64,000 nt of DNA from Futiania mangrovi (GCF_024158125.1 NZ_JAMZFT010000001.1:1116001-1180000), one strand, 5' to 3'; counted from the first letter of the stretch, positions 30,049-38,989 are shown. Notes: a model not told the origin generated them from the letters alone. Made by a program: numbers and translations.

Positions 30049-31080
30049 TCAGGGCCGCGTCACCTCTGCCTGCTCATAGGTGGCCATGCCCGCATGCGCG
30101 GCAGCCGCCGCCCGCACCAGCGGGATGGCGAGGGCAGCACCGGCCCCTTCCGGCAGCGTGATGCCGAGGTCGATCAGCGGGGCCTTGCCCATGGCCTCCA
30201 GCAGGCGCGCATGGGCGCTGCCGGGCATCAGGTGGGCGACCATGCAATGGTCGAGCGCGTCGGGCCGTATCTTCTGCAGCACGGAAGCGGCCACGCAGGT
30301 CACGAACCCGTCGAGCAGCACCGGCATCCGCTGGTAGCGGGCTGCCACGATCGCGCCGGCGATGGCCGCAAGCTCCCGCCCACCCAGCCGCGCGAGCGCG
30401 TTCAGCGGATCGGCGAGGTGGCCCGCGTGGGTGTCGAGCGCCTGAACCACGGCCTCCAGCTTGCGCGCGTATCCGGCGTCGTCCTGGCCGGGCTCCCGCT
30501 GTGCCCACGCTTCCGGCGCACCGCCGTGGAGCGCGCACGCGAGCGCGGCAGCGGGCGTGCCGTTTGCCACGCCCCAATCCCCGATGCACAGAAGGTCGCC
30601 GCCTTGCGCCACCGCCTCCATCCCGAAGGCGATGGTTCCGGCGCAGGTCCGCTCGTCCATCGCGGCTTCCACGCAGATGTCACCCGTCGGCACGTCGAGC
30701 GCGAGGTCGAACACCTTCAGCCCAGCTTCGGCCGCGGCAGCCATCTGGTTCACCGCAGCCCCCCCGGCTGCATGGGCGAACACCATCTGCTGCGTGAGGG
30801 CGGGGTCCAGCGGGCTGACCCCGCGCGCCGCGACGCCGTGGGTCCCGGCAAAGACGCAGACCTGCGGCTGCAGTACCTTCGGCGGGTGCGTCCCCTGCCA
30901 GGCCGCCAGCCATTCGGCAATTTCCTCCAGCCGGCCCAGGGAGCCCGCGGGCTTGATAAGTTCCGCCTCGCGCGCGCGCACCTTGTCCACGGCGGCCGAG
31001 TCGGCGCCGGGCATGCCGCGCACCACGTTGCGGATGTCGTCGAAAGGCAGGCCGGTCGGGCCGCGCGTGTCGGTTGTCAT
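30049..31080 (-). CDS. cobT: Nicotinate-nucleotide--dimethylbenzimidazole phosphoribosyltransferase
   Basis: Makes alpha-ribazole phosphate for the lower ligand of cobalamin. 343 aa. Recognisable blocks: KPAGSLGRLEEIAEW near the N-terminus, VFAGTHGVAARGVS, GDWGVANGTPAAAL, VLLDGFVTCVAA, and the catalytic glutamate in ITLPEGAGAAL near the C-terminus. It stands alone without other cob genes and I see no cobalamin riboswitch upstream. It is consistent with B12 use by the methylmalonyl-CoA pathway implied by mce. Confidence 0.96.
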   Translation of the reverse strand: MTTDTRGPTGLPFDDIRNVVRGMPGADSAAVDKVRAREAELIKPAGSLGRLEEIAEWLAAWQGTHPPKVLQPQVCVFAGTHGVAARGVSPLDPALTQQMVFAHAAGGAAVNQMAAAAEAGLKVFDLALDVPTGDICVEAAMDERTCAGTIAFGMEAVAQGGDLLCIGDWGVANGTPAAALACALHGGAPEAWAQREPGQDDAGYARKLEAVVQALDTHAGHLADPLNALARLGGRELAAIAGAIVAARYQRMPVLLDGFVTCVAASVLQKIRPDALDHCMVAHLMPGSAHARLLEAMGKAPLIDLGITLPEGAGAALAIPLVRAAAAAHAGMATYEQAEVTRP

Positions 31081-31211
31081 GCGTTCTTGTCCTCTGCCGG
31101 GCGGTCCCGCGCCTGATAGACCGGCGACGGTCCCGGCACAAGGGAGAGGCCGGGCTTGCCGCCTGCGCCCCTTCGCCCCATCTTCGCGGTTCGGAGCAGC
31201 CGGAGGGGCGT

Positions 31212-31427
31212 ATGAGCCGGATCAAATCCCCATGCGTGAAGATCTGCGTCGTGCACAGCGGCACCGGGTTCTGCGTCGGCTGCCACCGCACGCCGGAGGA
31301 AATCGGCCGATGGGTACGCATGAGCGATGCCGAGCGCGAGGAAATCATGGCCGCCCTGCCCGCCCGCGCACACGCACACAAGGCCGCCCACGCCCGCCCG
31401 TCGCGGCGCCGGCGCGCCCGTGGCTGA
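31212..31427 (+). CDS. DUF1289 family protein
   Basis: 71 aa. Four cysteines, SPCVKIC then GFCVGC, form the CX3C...CX2C signature of DUF1289, probably a metal site. The C-terminus is basic (PSRRRRARG). ATG 31212 has GGAGGGG 4-5 nt upstream. It is divergent from cobT; function unknown. Confidence 0.85.
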   Translation: MSRIKSPCVKICVVHSGTGFCVGCHRTPEEIGRWVRMSDAEREEIMAALPARAHAHKAAHARPSRRRRARG

Positions 31428-31440
31428 CATGGCCAGAAGA

Positions 31441-31465
31441 TTCCGGATTTCGGAAAGTTTTATTT
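31441..31465 (+). terminator. Weak intrinsic terminator after the DUF1289 gene
   Basis: A short stem, TTCCG (31441-31445) with CGGAA (31451-31455), is followed by GTTTTATTT. It starts 14 nt after the stop codon. The T-rich tract could alternatively be part of a promoter for the protease gene. Confidence 0.4.
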
Positions 31466-31486
31466 AATCTGTCCGCGGCATCCTTC

Positions 31487-31511
31487 CCCCTGATTGTACC
31501 AGTATCAGGGG
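31487..31511 (+). promoter_or_regulatory. Hairpin masking the ribosome binding site of the aspartic protease gene
   Basis: A perfect 8-bp stem, CCCCTGAT (31487-31494) with ATCAGGGG (31504-31511), and a 9-nt loop. The 3' arm contains the only purine-rich ribosome binding stretch (AGGGGAT), 8 nt before the ATG at 31519, so the stem would limit translation unless opened. Confidence 0.55.
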
Positions 31512-31518
31512 ATCGGCC

Positions 31519-31989
31519 ATGACACGCCATCAGTTCGCCAGCGCCGGGTTTCTTGCCGTTGCAAGCCTGTTCGCGCTCGGCGCGCATCTGTCCGCGCTTC
31601 CTGTCGAGGCGGCCTCGACCGAGGGGCAGGTCGCCATCGCGCGCGGTGCGAGCGGTCATTTCGTCACGACCGGCCATATCGATGGCGCCCCCGTCGAGTT
31701 CATGGTGGATACCGGCGCCACGCTGGTCGCGCTGACCGCACGCGATGCGCGCCGCGCCGGCCTGGCGCCGCACAGTCTCGTCTACGACCGTATCGCTGTC
31801 AGTCCTGCCGGCGCGATGGCTGTTGCCACGGTCCGCCTGCGGGAATTGCGCATCGGCGAGCTGACGCTTCACGACATCGAGGCAGCCGTCACCCAGGCGG
31901 AGGACGGCCACTCCCTTCTCGGCCTCAATGCACTTGCCGCGCTTGAACGGGTCGAGATCAAGGGCGATACCTTGACGCTCACCCGCTGA
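31519..31989 (+). CDS. Periplasmic retropepsin-like aspartic protease (TIGR02281 type)
   Basis: 156 aa. It has a signal peptide (hydrophobic residues 8-28, likely cleavage near AASTEG) or membrane anchor and a single aspartic-protease lobe with the active-site motif FMVDTGATLVALT (Asp64). One lobe implies a homodimeric enzyme as in retroviral proteases. The second hallmark, an hydrophobic-hydrophobic-Gly, is LLGLNAL. The substrate is unknown. It lies 33 nt upstream of the phosphomannomutase gene in the same direction. Confidence 0.88.
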   Translation: MTRHQFASAGFLAVASLFALGAHLSALPVEAASTEGQVAIARGASGHFVTTGHIDGAPVEFMVDTGATLVALTARDARRAGLAPHSLVYDRIAVSPAGAMAVATVRLRELRIGELTLHDIEAAVTQAEDGHSLLGLNALAALERVEIKGDTLTLTR

Positions 31990-32022
31990 CCGCACATCCG
32001 AGTTTCAGGAGCCTTCCGCCCG

Positions 32023-33516
32023 ATGAAGCCGCGCGCCGATATCCGCCCGAACACGCTGGAAAACGAGGTGGAGGCGCTGGTCGTCCCCACCGGCTTCCGG
32101 GAATATGACGCCCGCTGGCTCTATCCCGAGCAGATCAATCTGCTGGGCATCCAGGCGTTGGGCCTTGGCCTCGGCACACAGCTCCACGAGGCGGGTGTCG
32201 CGCCGAAGATCGTGGTGGGCCACGACTACCGCTCCTACTCGCTCTCCATCAAGCAGGCGCTGACCGTCGGCCTGATGGCGGCGGGCGTCGAGGTGCACGA
32301 CATCGGCCTCGCGCTGTCGCCGACCGCCTATTTCGCGCAGTTCGCGCTCGACGTGCCAGCTGTCGCAATGGTGACGGCAAGCCACAATGCGAACGGCTGG
32401 ACCGGCGTGAAGATCGGCATGGAGCGCCCCCTCACTCACGGTCCCGACGAGATGGCACGGCTGCGGGACATCGTGCTGAACGGCGAGGGCATGACACGCC
32501 CCGGCGGCGGCTATGTCCGCGTCCAGGGCATGCGCGAGCGCCACATCGCCGACGTGGCGGGGTCCGTGCGGATCAAGCGGAAGCTCAAGGCCGTTGTCGC
32601 CACCGGCAACGGCACGGCAGGCGCCTTCGCCCCCGACGTGTTGCGTCGTGTCGGCGTCGAGGTGATCGAGCGGCACACCGCGCTCGACCATTCCTTCCCG
32701 CACTACAATCCCAACCCCGAAGACCTGAAGATGCTGCACGACGTCGCCGAGATGGTGCGTGCGCACGGCGCAGACATCGGCCTGGCCTTCGACGGCGACG
32801 GTGACCGTTGCGGCGTCGTGGACAACGAGGGCGAGGAGATCTTCGCCGACAAGATGGGCGTAATCCTGGCCCGCGACCTCGCCCGCCTGCACGCGAAGCC
32901 GACGTTCGTCGTGGACGTGAAGTCGACGGGCCTCTTCGCCGCCGACCCGGTGCTGCAGTCGCTGGGCGTCACCGCCGACTACTGGAAGACCGGGCACAGC
33001 TACATCAAGCGGCGGGTCAATGCGCTGGGGGCGCTCGCGGGCTTCGAGAAGTCCGGGCACTTCTTCTTCAACGCGCCGATCGGCCGCGGTTACGACGACG
33101 GACTGGTGACGGCGGTCGCGGTGTGCGAGCTGCTCGACCGCAACCCGGACATGACGATGGCCGACCTGCGCCGCGCTCTGCCGCGGACCTGGGGGTCGCC
33201 CACCATGTCGCCCGCGTGCGCCGATACGGAGAAGTATGGGGTCGTCGACCGCGTGGTCGCCTGGTTTCGCGATCTGAAGGAGACGCGCGGAACGCTGATC
33301 GGCCAGCCGATCGCCGACGTGAACACCGTCAACGGCGTGCGCATCACCGTCGCCGATGGCACATGGGGCCTCGTTCGGGCCTCCTCGAACACGCCAAATC
33401 TCGTGGTCGTCGTTGAAAGCCCCGTCTCGGAAGAGAACATGCGCGCGATGTTCGCCGAGATCGATGCGGTCCTGTCGGCGCAGCCCGAGGTGGGAAAATA
33501 TGATCAGAAGCTCTGA
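32023..33516 (+). CDS. Phosphomannomutase/phosphoglucomutase
   Basis: Alpha-D-phosphohexomutase of 497 aa, interconverting hexose 1- and 6-phosphates for cell-surface sugar synthesis. Phosphoserine Ser120 is in VTASHNANGW, the metal loop is AFDGDGDRCGVVD, the sugar-recognition loop is FEKSGHFFF, and the C-terminal phosphate-binding loop is RASSNTPNLVV. The protein is somewhat longer than AlgC (about 460 aa). Substrate preference for mannose or glucose cannot be decided. ATG 32023 has AGGAG about 11 nt upstream. Confidence 0.93.
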   Translation: MKPRADIRPNTLENEVEALVVPTGFREYDARWLYPEQINLLGIQALGLGLGTQLHEAGVAPKIVVGHDYRSYSLSIKQALTVGLMAAGVEVHDIGLALSPTAYFAQFALDVPAVAMVTASHNANGWTGVKIGMERPLTHGPDEMARLRDIVLNGEGMTRPGGGYVRVQGMRERHIADVAGSVRIKRKLKAVVATGNGTAGAFAPDVLRRVGVEVIERHTALDHSFPHYNPNPEDLKMLHDVAEMVRAHGADIGLAFDGDGDRCGVVDNEGEEIFADKMGVILARDLARLHAKPTFVVDVKSTGLFAADPVLQSLGVTADYWKTGHSYIKRRVNALGALAGFEKSGHFFFNAPIGRGYDDGLVTAVAVCELLDRNPDMTMADLRRALPRTWGSPTMSPACADTEKYGVVDRVVAWFRDLKETRGTLIGQPIADVNTVNGVRITVADGTWGLVRASSNTPNLVVVVESPVSEENMRAMFAEIDAVLSAQPEVGKYDQKL

Positions 33517-33617
33517 AAATTTTAGCCGTTTACCAACTCCTTTAGACAAGTGTTGACGCTTCCGGCCCCAATCTTGCGTAACCCGATGGCTGTTGTGTCC
33601 TTTTGGAGTTGCGTATC

Positions 33618-34856
33618 ATGCGGGCCTCACGGTTCCTCCCGAACGATCGTGGCGCTGTTGCGGTCATCTTCTCAATAACGTTCATGGCGGTTGGCGGGCT
33701 CGCGGGTGCGGCGTTCGACTACAGCCGCATGACATCGACCCAGAAACACCTGCAGACGGCTGCTGATGCTGCAGCGCTGGCAGGCGCGCGCGTGGCCGCA
33801 GACGGCGGCGCCACGGGGGCCCAGAAGAAGGCGGCCAGGGAGAGCTTTGCTGCGAACTGCACGATGGCGTTCTGCGACCTGGCCGAAAAGCCGACTGTCG
33901 ACACCAAGGGCGAGGTGATCACCGTCACCGCCAATGCCACGGTCCCCGCAACCCTGCTTCAGCTCGTCGGCATCGAAAGTCTGCGGGCAGACGCCACATC
34001 GCAGGCAACCTTCGGACTGGGCCAGTTCGTGGACGCCCATTTCGTCGTGGACGTGAGCGGCTCGTTCGAGTTCGCCGACGATCTCGCCGAGGCGGACCGG
34101 ATGCGGCTCAACTACCGGCGGACGATCGACTGGGGCGTCGGCTGCTCCTTCGCCTGCCACGACGCGGTCGACATGTTCGGCCTCAACGTCACCTACAACG
34201 GCAAGACAGCGAACCAGATCGCCCGTGACGAGGGCATCTACCTCCGCATCGACCGGGTGCGCGATTCCCTGATCGGTCTTGCGGAAGCCATCGAGGCGAC
34301 CAATTCCGGCGAGCATATCCGGCTCGGCCTCTTCACCTTCGACGACGAGGTCAAGCGGATCGTGACACCGTCGGAAGGCATCCCCGCCCTGAAGATGAAG
34401 CTCGAGGATCTCGACACCCGGTCGCACGCGACCGACTTCGATCCTGTACTGTCCTTCGTGAAGTCGAGGGTAGGCCCGGCGGGCGACGGCACGAAGGCGA
34501 AGCCGAAACAGGTCGTCGTCCTCATCACGGACGGCGTGCAGCACAGCGACGTCACGCTGGAGAACGTGATGCCGATCGACGTATCCAAGTGCACCAACCT
34601 GAAAGATGCCGGCTACGAGCTTTATGTCATGCATATCGAGTACCCGGAGCGGACCGCGATCTATCCGCTCGTGAACTCGGAGATGCCGGTGTTCTACGTG
34701 CTCGATCCGCAGCGCGGCGCGATCATCCAGGCGCTGAAGGACTGCGCCTCGCCGGGCCGTTTCTACGAGGGCAAGTACGCCTCGACGATCACGGACGCAC
34801 TGCTCGACATCGCGGGCGAGATCGCGGGCGACGGCGAGCTTCGGCTGATCAAGTAG
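33618..34856 (+). CDS. TadG-like pilus/von Willebrand factor A domain protein
   Basis: 412 aa. The N-terminus is a TadE/TadG-type anchor: Arg16-Gly-Ala followed by a hydrophobic helix and FDYSRM, with the alanine-rich QTAADAAALAGAR that marks TadG. From about residue 138 a von Willebrand A domain follows, with MIDAS-type DVSGS and a later VVVLITDGVQHSD. Normally part of Flp pilus or surface assembly, but no other tad gene is present here. ATG 33618 has GGAG 9 nt upstream; an in-frame TTG at 33603 overlaps that site and is not preferred. Confidence 0.87.
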   Translation: MRASRFLPNDRGAVAVIFSITFMAVGGLAGAAFDYSRMTSTQKHLQTAADAAALAGARVAADGGATGAQKKAARESFAANCTMAFCDLAEKPTVDTKGEVITVTANATVPATLLQLVGIESLRADATSQATFGLGQFVDAHFVVDVSGSFEFADDLAEADRMRLNYRRTIDWGVGCSFACHDAVDMFGLNVTYNGKTANQIARDEGIYLRIDRVRDSLIGLAEAIEATNSGEHIRLGLFTFDDEVKRIVTPSEGIPALKMKLEDLDTRSHATDFDPVLSFVKSRVGPAGDGTKAKPKQVVVLITDGVQHSDVTLENVMPIDVSKCTNLKDAGYELYVMHIEYPERTAIYPLVNSEMPVFYVLDPQRGAIIQALKDCASPGRFYEGKYASTITDALLDIAGEIAGDGELRLIK

Positions 34857-34860
34857 GTCC

Positions 34861-35691
34861 CTACCAGATGCCGGAGAGCATCCGGAACGCCATCAGCGCC
34901 AGGAACACGGCGAAGGCACGGCGCAGCGCCTTCATGCTGATCTTGTGATTGGCGGCTACACCCAGCGGTGCGGTCAGGATCGTGATCGGCACGATCAGCG
35001 CGAAGGCCACGAAGTTCACATAGCCGAGCGAAAACGGCGGCAGGCCCGGCGCGTCGAGGCCCTGGTACATCAGCACCAGCGCGCCGGGGATCGAGGTCGC
35101 AAGGCCGAGCCCCGCCGCCGTTCCGACCGCGCGGCGGATGTCGATGCCGTAGAGCGTCATCGCCGGCACGCCGAGGCCGCCGACTCCGAGCCCCATCATC
35201 ACCGCGACCCCGCCGACCAGCGTGCCAATGGCCCAGCGCAAGAACTCCGGTAGGCGGGTGGAGATACGCCATTCCTCCTTGCCGAACGCCATGTTGAGCG
35301 CAAGCACGATGGCCACGACGCCGAAAACGCCGCGCAGGCTCGCGCCCGCGATGACGCTGGCGATCACCGCGCCCGCACTCGCCCCGATGACGATCCAGGG
35401 CGCCCAGGCCTTCGCCACCTCCGGGTCGAAGGAGCCGCGCTTGTAGTGGCTGCGGGCCGAGCGGATCGCCGTCACGACGACGGTCGCGAGCGAGGTGCCG
35501 ACCGATAGCCGGATGGCCGTTTCGTCCGGCACGCCGATGGAGGTGAAGATCTTGTCGAGGATGGGCACGAGGATCATGCCCCCGCCGATACCCAGAAGCC
35601 CCGCCATGAAGCCGACGAACGCCGCCGTCACGCCGATGGCCGCGACCGCAAGCGCGATCTCCGGCCCCGTCAGCCCCCCGATGTCGATCAT
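34861..35691 (-). CDS. TSUP (TauE/SafE) family membrane transporter
   Basis: 276 aa with about eight membrane helices and the family repeat: FMAGLLGIGGGMILVP near the N-terminus and LVGGVAVMMGLGVGGLGVPAM in the second half. Members export sulfite, sulfoacetate or other organic anions; the substrate here is unknown. The start overlaps the dusA stop by 4 nt (ATGA), so it is the last gene of a boxR-dusA-TSUP run. It converges with the TadG-like gene with only 4 nt between stops. Confidence 0.9.
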   Translation of the reverse strand: MIDIGGLTGPEIALAVAAIGVTAAFVGFMAGLLGIGGGMILVPILDKIFTSIGVPDETAIRLSVGTSLATVVVTAIRSARSHYKRGSFDPEVAKAWAPWIVIGASAGAVIASVIAGASLRGVFGVVAIVLALNMAFGKEEWRISTRLPEFLRWAIGTLVGGVAVMMGLGVGGLGVPAMTLYGIDIRRAVGTAAGLGLATSIPGALVLMYQGLDAPGLPPFSLGYVNFVAFALIVPITILTAPLGVAANHKISMKALRRAFAVFLALMAFRMLSGIW

Positions 35692-36716
35692 GCGGCGTCC
35701 GCCTCGTCCCGTGCGTTTCTTGGTCTTGCTTGCGCGGGTGTGTCTTCGGGCACGTGGGCGGCGGCGTCAAGGAGCGTCTGGGGCCCTGCATCGCACCCAT
35801 GCATGTGCTCCGACAGGTGGCGGCGGTAGGCGCGCGCGCCGGGCAGCCCCGAGAAGAGGCCCAGCATGTGCCGCCCGATGGCGTTGAGGGGCACGCCGTC
35901 GCCCATCCGCGCCTCGGCATACTCCGCCATGGCGCGCACGACCTCGTGCCGGGTGGGCACGGGCGCGGGATCGGCGAAGATGCGCGCGTCGGCCCCCGCC
36001 AGCATGAAGGGGTCCTCATAGGCCGCGCGCCCGATCATCGCGCCGTCGACGCGGGCGAGGTGCTCCTCCGCCTCGTCCAGCGTGCGGATGCCGCCGTTGA
36101 TGACGATCTCGAGGTCCGGGTTCTCCGCCTTGATCGCGTGCACGAGCGGGTAGTCGAGCGGCGGGATCGTCCGGTTCTCCTTGGGGCTGAGGCCCTTGAG
36201 CCAGGCCTTGCGGGCATGGATCGTCAGCGAGCGCACGCCCGCCCCGCGCATGGCCGCGACGAAGGTGCGCAGCATGACCGAAGGGTCCGCGTCGTCGACG
36301 CCGATGCGCGTCTTGACGGTCACGGGTATGTCGACGGCGGCCTGCATCGCCGCGACGCACCGCGCCACAAGCTCCGGCTCGGCCATCAGGCAGGCGCCGA
36401 AGCGGCCCGACTGCACCCGGTCGGACGGGCAGCCGACGTTCAGGTTGATCTCTGCATAGCCCCAGTCGGCGCCGATCCGCGCGGCCTCGGCAAGCTTCTC
36501 GGGCTCCGACCCGCCAAGCTGCAAGGCGACCGGCTGCTCCACCGGATCGAAGCCCAGAAGGCGCGCGCGGTCGCCCCGGATCGCGGCGTCGGCCACCACC
36601 ATCTCGGTATAGAGCAGCGTGCGGCGCGAGATCATCCGCGCCATCCGCCGATAGTGCCGGTCCGTCCACTCCATCATCGGCGCGACGGAGAGGCGGCGGG
36701 AGAGAGGTGCGCTCAT
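35688..36716 (-). CDS. dusA: tRNA-dihydrouridine(20/20a) synthase DusA
   Basis: FMN enzyme that reduces uridine 20/20a in the tRNA D-loop. 342 aa from ATG 36716. It has the N-terminal VAPMMEWTDRHYRR, active-site Cys96 in NLNVGCPSDRVQSGRFGACLM, and FMN-binding INGGI and GRAAYEDPF near the C-terminal half. The C-terminal 50 residues are the helical RNA-binding domain with a disordered end. The gene starts 1 nt after the boxR stop, so it is co-transcribed with the benzoate regulator, an accidental or conserved pairing. Confidence 0.96.
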   Translation of the reverse strand: MSAPLSRRLSVAPMMEWTDRHYRRMARMISRRTLLYTEMVVADAAIRGDRARLLGFDPVEQPVALQLGGSEPEKLAEAARIGADWGYAEINLNVGCPSDRVQSGRFGACLMAEPELVARCVAAMQAAVDIPVTVKTRIGVDDADPSVMLRTFVAAMRGAGVRSLTIHARKAWLKGLSPKENRTIPPLDYPLVHAIKAENPDLEIVINGGIRTLDEAEEHLARVDGAMIGRAAYEDPFMLAGADARIFADPAPVPTRHEVVRAMAEYAEARMGDGVPLNAIGRHMLGLFSGLPGARAYRRHLSEHMHGCDAGPQTLLDAAAHVPEDTPAQARPRNARDEADAA

Positions 36717-36717
36717 C

Positions 36718-37656
36718 TCACGCAACCGCCGGTTCGGTGAGGTCCTCGAGCAAGTTGGCGAGTTCCGCCGCGCTTGCCTCCACGCTCTTGTGGCTCGTGT
36801 CGAGGCGGGCCTCGGCCCGGGAATAGAGCCGCTCGCGGGCGTCGAGGATCGCGCGCAACTCGTCCATGGCCGACGGATTGCCCGCCATCGGGCGGCGGTC
36901 GCCCTGCGCGCGCACCCGCTCCATATGCTCCTCGGGCGTCGCGCGCAGCCAGACCGTGTGGAAGGCGTCGAGGAGCATCTCGAACGTCTCCGGCTCCGCC
37001 ACGATCCCACCCGCGACCGCCAGCACGCAGGCCCGGTGCCGGGCAACGACCAGTTTGAGGCAGCGCTGTTCCAGCCGCCGGTAGCCGTCCTGGCCGTAAA
37101 GCGAGAAGATTTCCGCTATGGCGAGGCCGCTTTCGGCCTCGATCTCCCTGTTGAGTTCGACGAAGGGCAGGCCCATCCGCTCCGCCACCGCGCGGCCCAG
37201 CGTGGACTTACCCGCCCCGCGCAAGCCGATCAGCGCGAACCGTCCGGCCTTCAGGCCGCCGCCGCCGCGCCGCATCTCGGTCAGGATGGCCGACAGCCGC
37301 GCCCGCTCCTCCGGCGTGGCCTGGCGTACCGCGTCGAGGAGGGAGAGAAGCTCCGCATCGCCCGCGCCGCCGGATTCGTCCACGAAATCCTCCAGCCGCC
37401 GCCCGGTCGCGCGCGCCACCTGCCGCAGCAGCAGGATGGAAATGTTCCCCGCGCCGGTCTCAAGCTGCGCGAGGTAGCGTTCCGACACGCCCGAGGCCTG
37501 CGCCAGCATCTTGCGCGACATGGAAAGCCGCGTGCGCGCGGTGCGCACCCGCTGGCCGACGAGCGCGAGGAAGGCCGCATCGTCCGATGCGCCGTCGCCC
37601 GCCCGCACCGATGGCGCGGTCATGCCTGCCGCGGATGTGTTCGCCGGTCTCGCCAC
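36718..37656 (-). CDS. boxR: Benzoyl-CoA-responsive regulator BoxR (HTH plus shikimate-kinase-like domain)
   Basis: 312 aa. Residues about 33-90 are an XRE-type helix-turn-helix (SMSRKMLAQASGVSERYLAQLETG). From about 140 a shikimate-kinase-like domain follows with P-loop GLRGAGKST (144-152), the benzoyl-CoA-sensing module of the BzdR/BoxR family. Such proteins repress benzoate genes until benzoyl-CoA binds. The start is GTG 37656, or possibly ATG 37623. It follows boxA by 101 nt and has its own putative promoter (37676-37703). Confidence 0.93.
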   Translation of the reverse strand: MARPANTSAAGMTAPSVRAGDGASDDAAFLALVGQRVRTARTRLSMSRKMLAQASGVSERYLAQLETGAGNISILLLRQVARATGRRLEDFVDESGGAGDAELLSLLDAVRQATPEERARLSAILTEMRRGGGGLKAGRFALIGLRGAGKSTLGRAVAERMGLPFVELNREIEAESGLAIAEIFSLYGQDGYRRLEQRCLKLVVARHRACVLAVAGGIVAEPETFEMLLDAFHTVWLRATPEEHMERVRAQGDRRPMAGNPSAMDELRAILDARERLYSRAEARLDTSHKSVEASAAELANLLEDLTEPAVA

Positions 37657-37675
37657 TGCTCTCGCCCCTGCCCGC

Positions 37676-37703
37676 CCGGTTCGCGCGTCGAACCGGCACT
37701 ATA
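37676..37703 (-). promoter_or_regulatory. Putative boxR promoter with an 8-bp palindrome at the transcript start
   Basis: On the minus strand a -10-like TATAGT (37698-37703) is followed directly by CCGGTTCG...CGAACCGG (37676-37683 and 37689-37696, 5-nt spacer). The palindrome would cover the transcription start and the first transcribed bases, fitting an operator or a 5' hairpin. The -35 is not recognisable. Confidence 0.45.
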
Positions 37704-37757
37704 TCGCATCCTTGTGGCCCATGCGGCGCGAAATGGCAAGGCAGCGCGGCGCGGACC

Positions 37758-38960
37758 TCAATAGGTCTCGACGTGATAGCGCCCGCTTGCGCGCATCACC
37801 GGCTTGATCGTGGCCCAGTCGAGCCCGTGCTTGCGGCAGATGTCGGCCAGCGCCTCGTCCACGCCCGTCTCCATGCCCTTGAGCCCGCAGATGTAGATGT
37901 GCGTCCTGTCGGAGGTCAGCAGCCCGCTCAACGCCTCACCGTTCACGCGCATCCGGTCCTGCACGTATTCCTTCGGGCTGTCCGGCACGCGCGAATAGAC
38001 GAGGTGCTGCTCCATCAGCGCGGGGGGCACCTTCTTCAGCGGCCCGAAATAGGGAAGCTCGCCGGGCGTGCGCGCGCCGAAATAGAGGATCAGCTTGCCG
38101 GGCGCGCCGGGCATGGCGCGGCGGCGGCGCTCGGTGAACGCGCGGAAGGGCGCCGAGCCCGTGCCCGTGCAGATCATCACGATGTTGGCGGAGGGGTCGT
38201 TCGGCATGAGGAAGGTGCCGCCGAACGGGCCCGTCACCTGCACCTCGTCGCCCTTCTTCAGGTCGCAGAGGTAGTTGGAGCACACGCCCCCTTCCTCCCG
38301 CTTCACGGTGAGGGCGAGGTTGTTGGCGTTGCGCTTCTCCCCGTCGCGCGCGCTCGCCACGGAATAGAGGCGGATGTCGTGCGGGCGGCCGTCGGGCTTC
38401 GTCCCCGGCGGCACGATGCCGACGCTCTGCCCCTCCAGAACGGGAAACACCTGCTCCCCGAAGGACAGGATGATGTGGCGGACGTCGCTCCCCGTCCCCT
38501 CGTCGGTGATGCGGTAGTTGCCCTGCACCCTGGCGACCGCGGGCCGGGTGCGGGAATAGAGGTTGATCGAGGGCTTGTCGGCGCTGGCGGGCGCTGCGGG
38601 CTTGCCGCCGGTCCCTTCGTGCGCGCGGGCGAGCAGCGAGCTGATCTCGTCCTCCATCGCCTCGGCGAGCGCGCCGGTGTCCGCCTCGCCCAGGTCCTGT
38701 TGCTCCGGCAGTTCGTCCCAGGAGAACTGGTCCTGGAGCGAATAGGGCTCCATCACCATGCGCCAGTTGTCGATGGAGCCCGTCGGGCACGGCGCGATGC
38801 AGTCCATGCAGTAGTTGCACTTGGCCGCGTCCACGACGACGTTGTTGTCGTCGTGGGTGATCGCGTCGATCGGGCACATCTCCTCGCAGGTGTAGCACCG
38901 GATGCAGATTTCCGGGTCGATCAGGTGTTGCTTGATCGGGGTCTTCTGTGGCGCGTTCAT
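37758..38960 (-). CDS. boxA: Benzoyl-CoA 2,3-epoxidase reductase subunit BoxA
   Basis: Electron-transfer subunit that passes NADPH electrons to BoxB. 400 aa. The N-terminus binds two [4Fe-4S] clusters: Cys19/22/25/29 and Cys48/51/54/58. A linker of about 90 residues rich in Ala and Pro follows, then an FNR-type reductase domain with RLYSVASAR (FAD), MICTGTGSAPFRAF and IYICGLKGMETG (NADP), ending VETY. ATG 38960 is 29 nt downstream of boxB. The long frame upstream lies within boxB and is not real. Confidence 0.96.
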   Translation of the reverse strand: MNAPQKTPIKQHLIDPEICIRCYTCEEMCPIDAITHDDNNVVVDAAKCNYCMDCIAPCPTGSIDNWRMVMEPYSLQDQFSWDELPEQQDLGEADTGALAEAMEDEISSLLARAHEGTGGKPAAPASADKPSINLYSRTRPAVARVQGNYRITDEGTGSDVRHIILSFGEQVFPVLEGQSVGIVPPGTKPDGRPHDIRLYSVASARDGEKRNANNLALTVKREEGGVCSNYLCDLKKGDEVQVTGPFGGTFLMPNDPSANIVMICTGTGSAPFRAFTERRRRAMPGAPGKLILYFGARTPGELPYFGPLKKVPPALMEQHLVYSRVPDSPKEYVQDRMRVNGEALSGLLTSDRTHIYICGLKGMETGVDEALADICRKHGLDWATIKPVMRASGRYHVETY

Positions 38961-38989
38961 CGCAAGGTGTCCCGCTCGGTCCGGCAAGG

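Noticed and set aside
31081-31211. A possible cobalamin riboswitch before cobT
   Set aside because: No B12-box-like sequence is present in the 131-nt gap.
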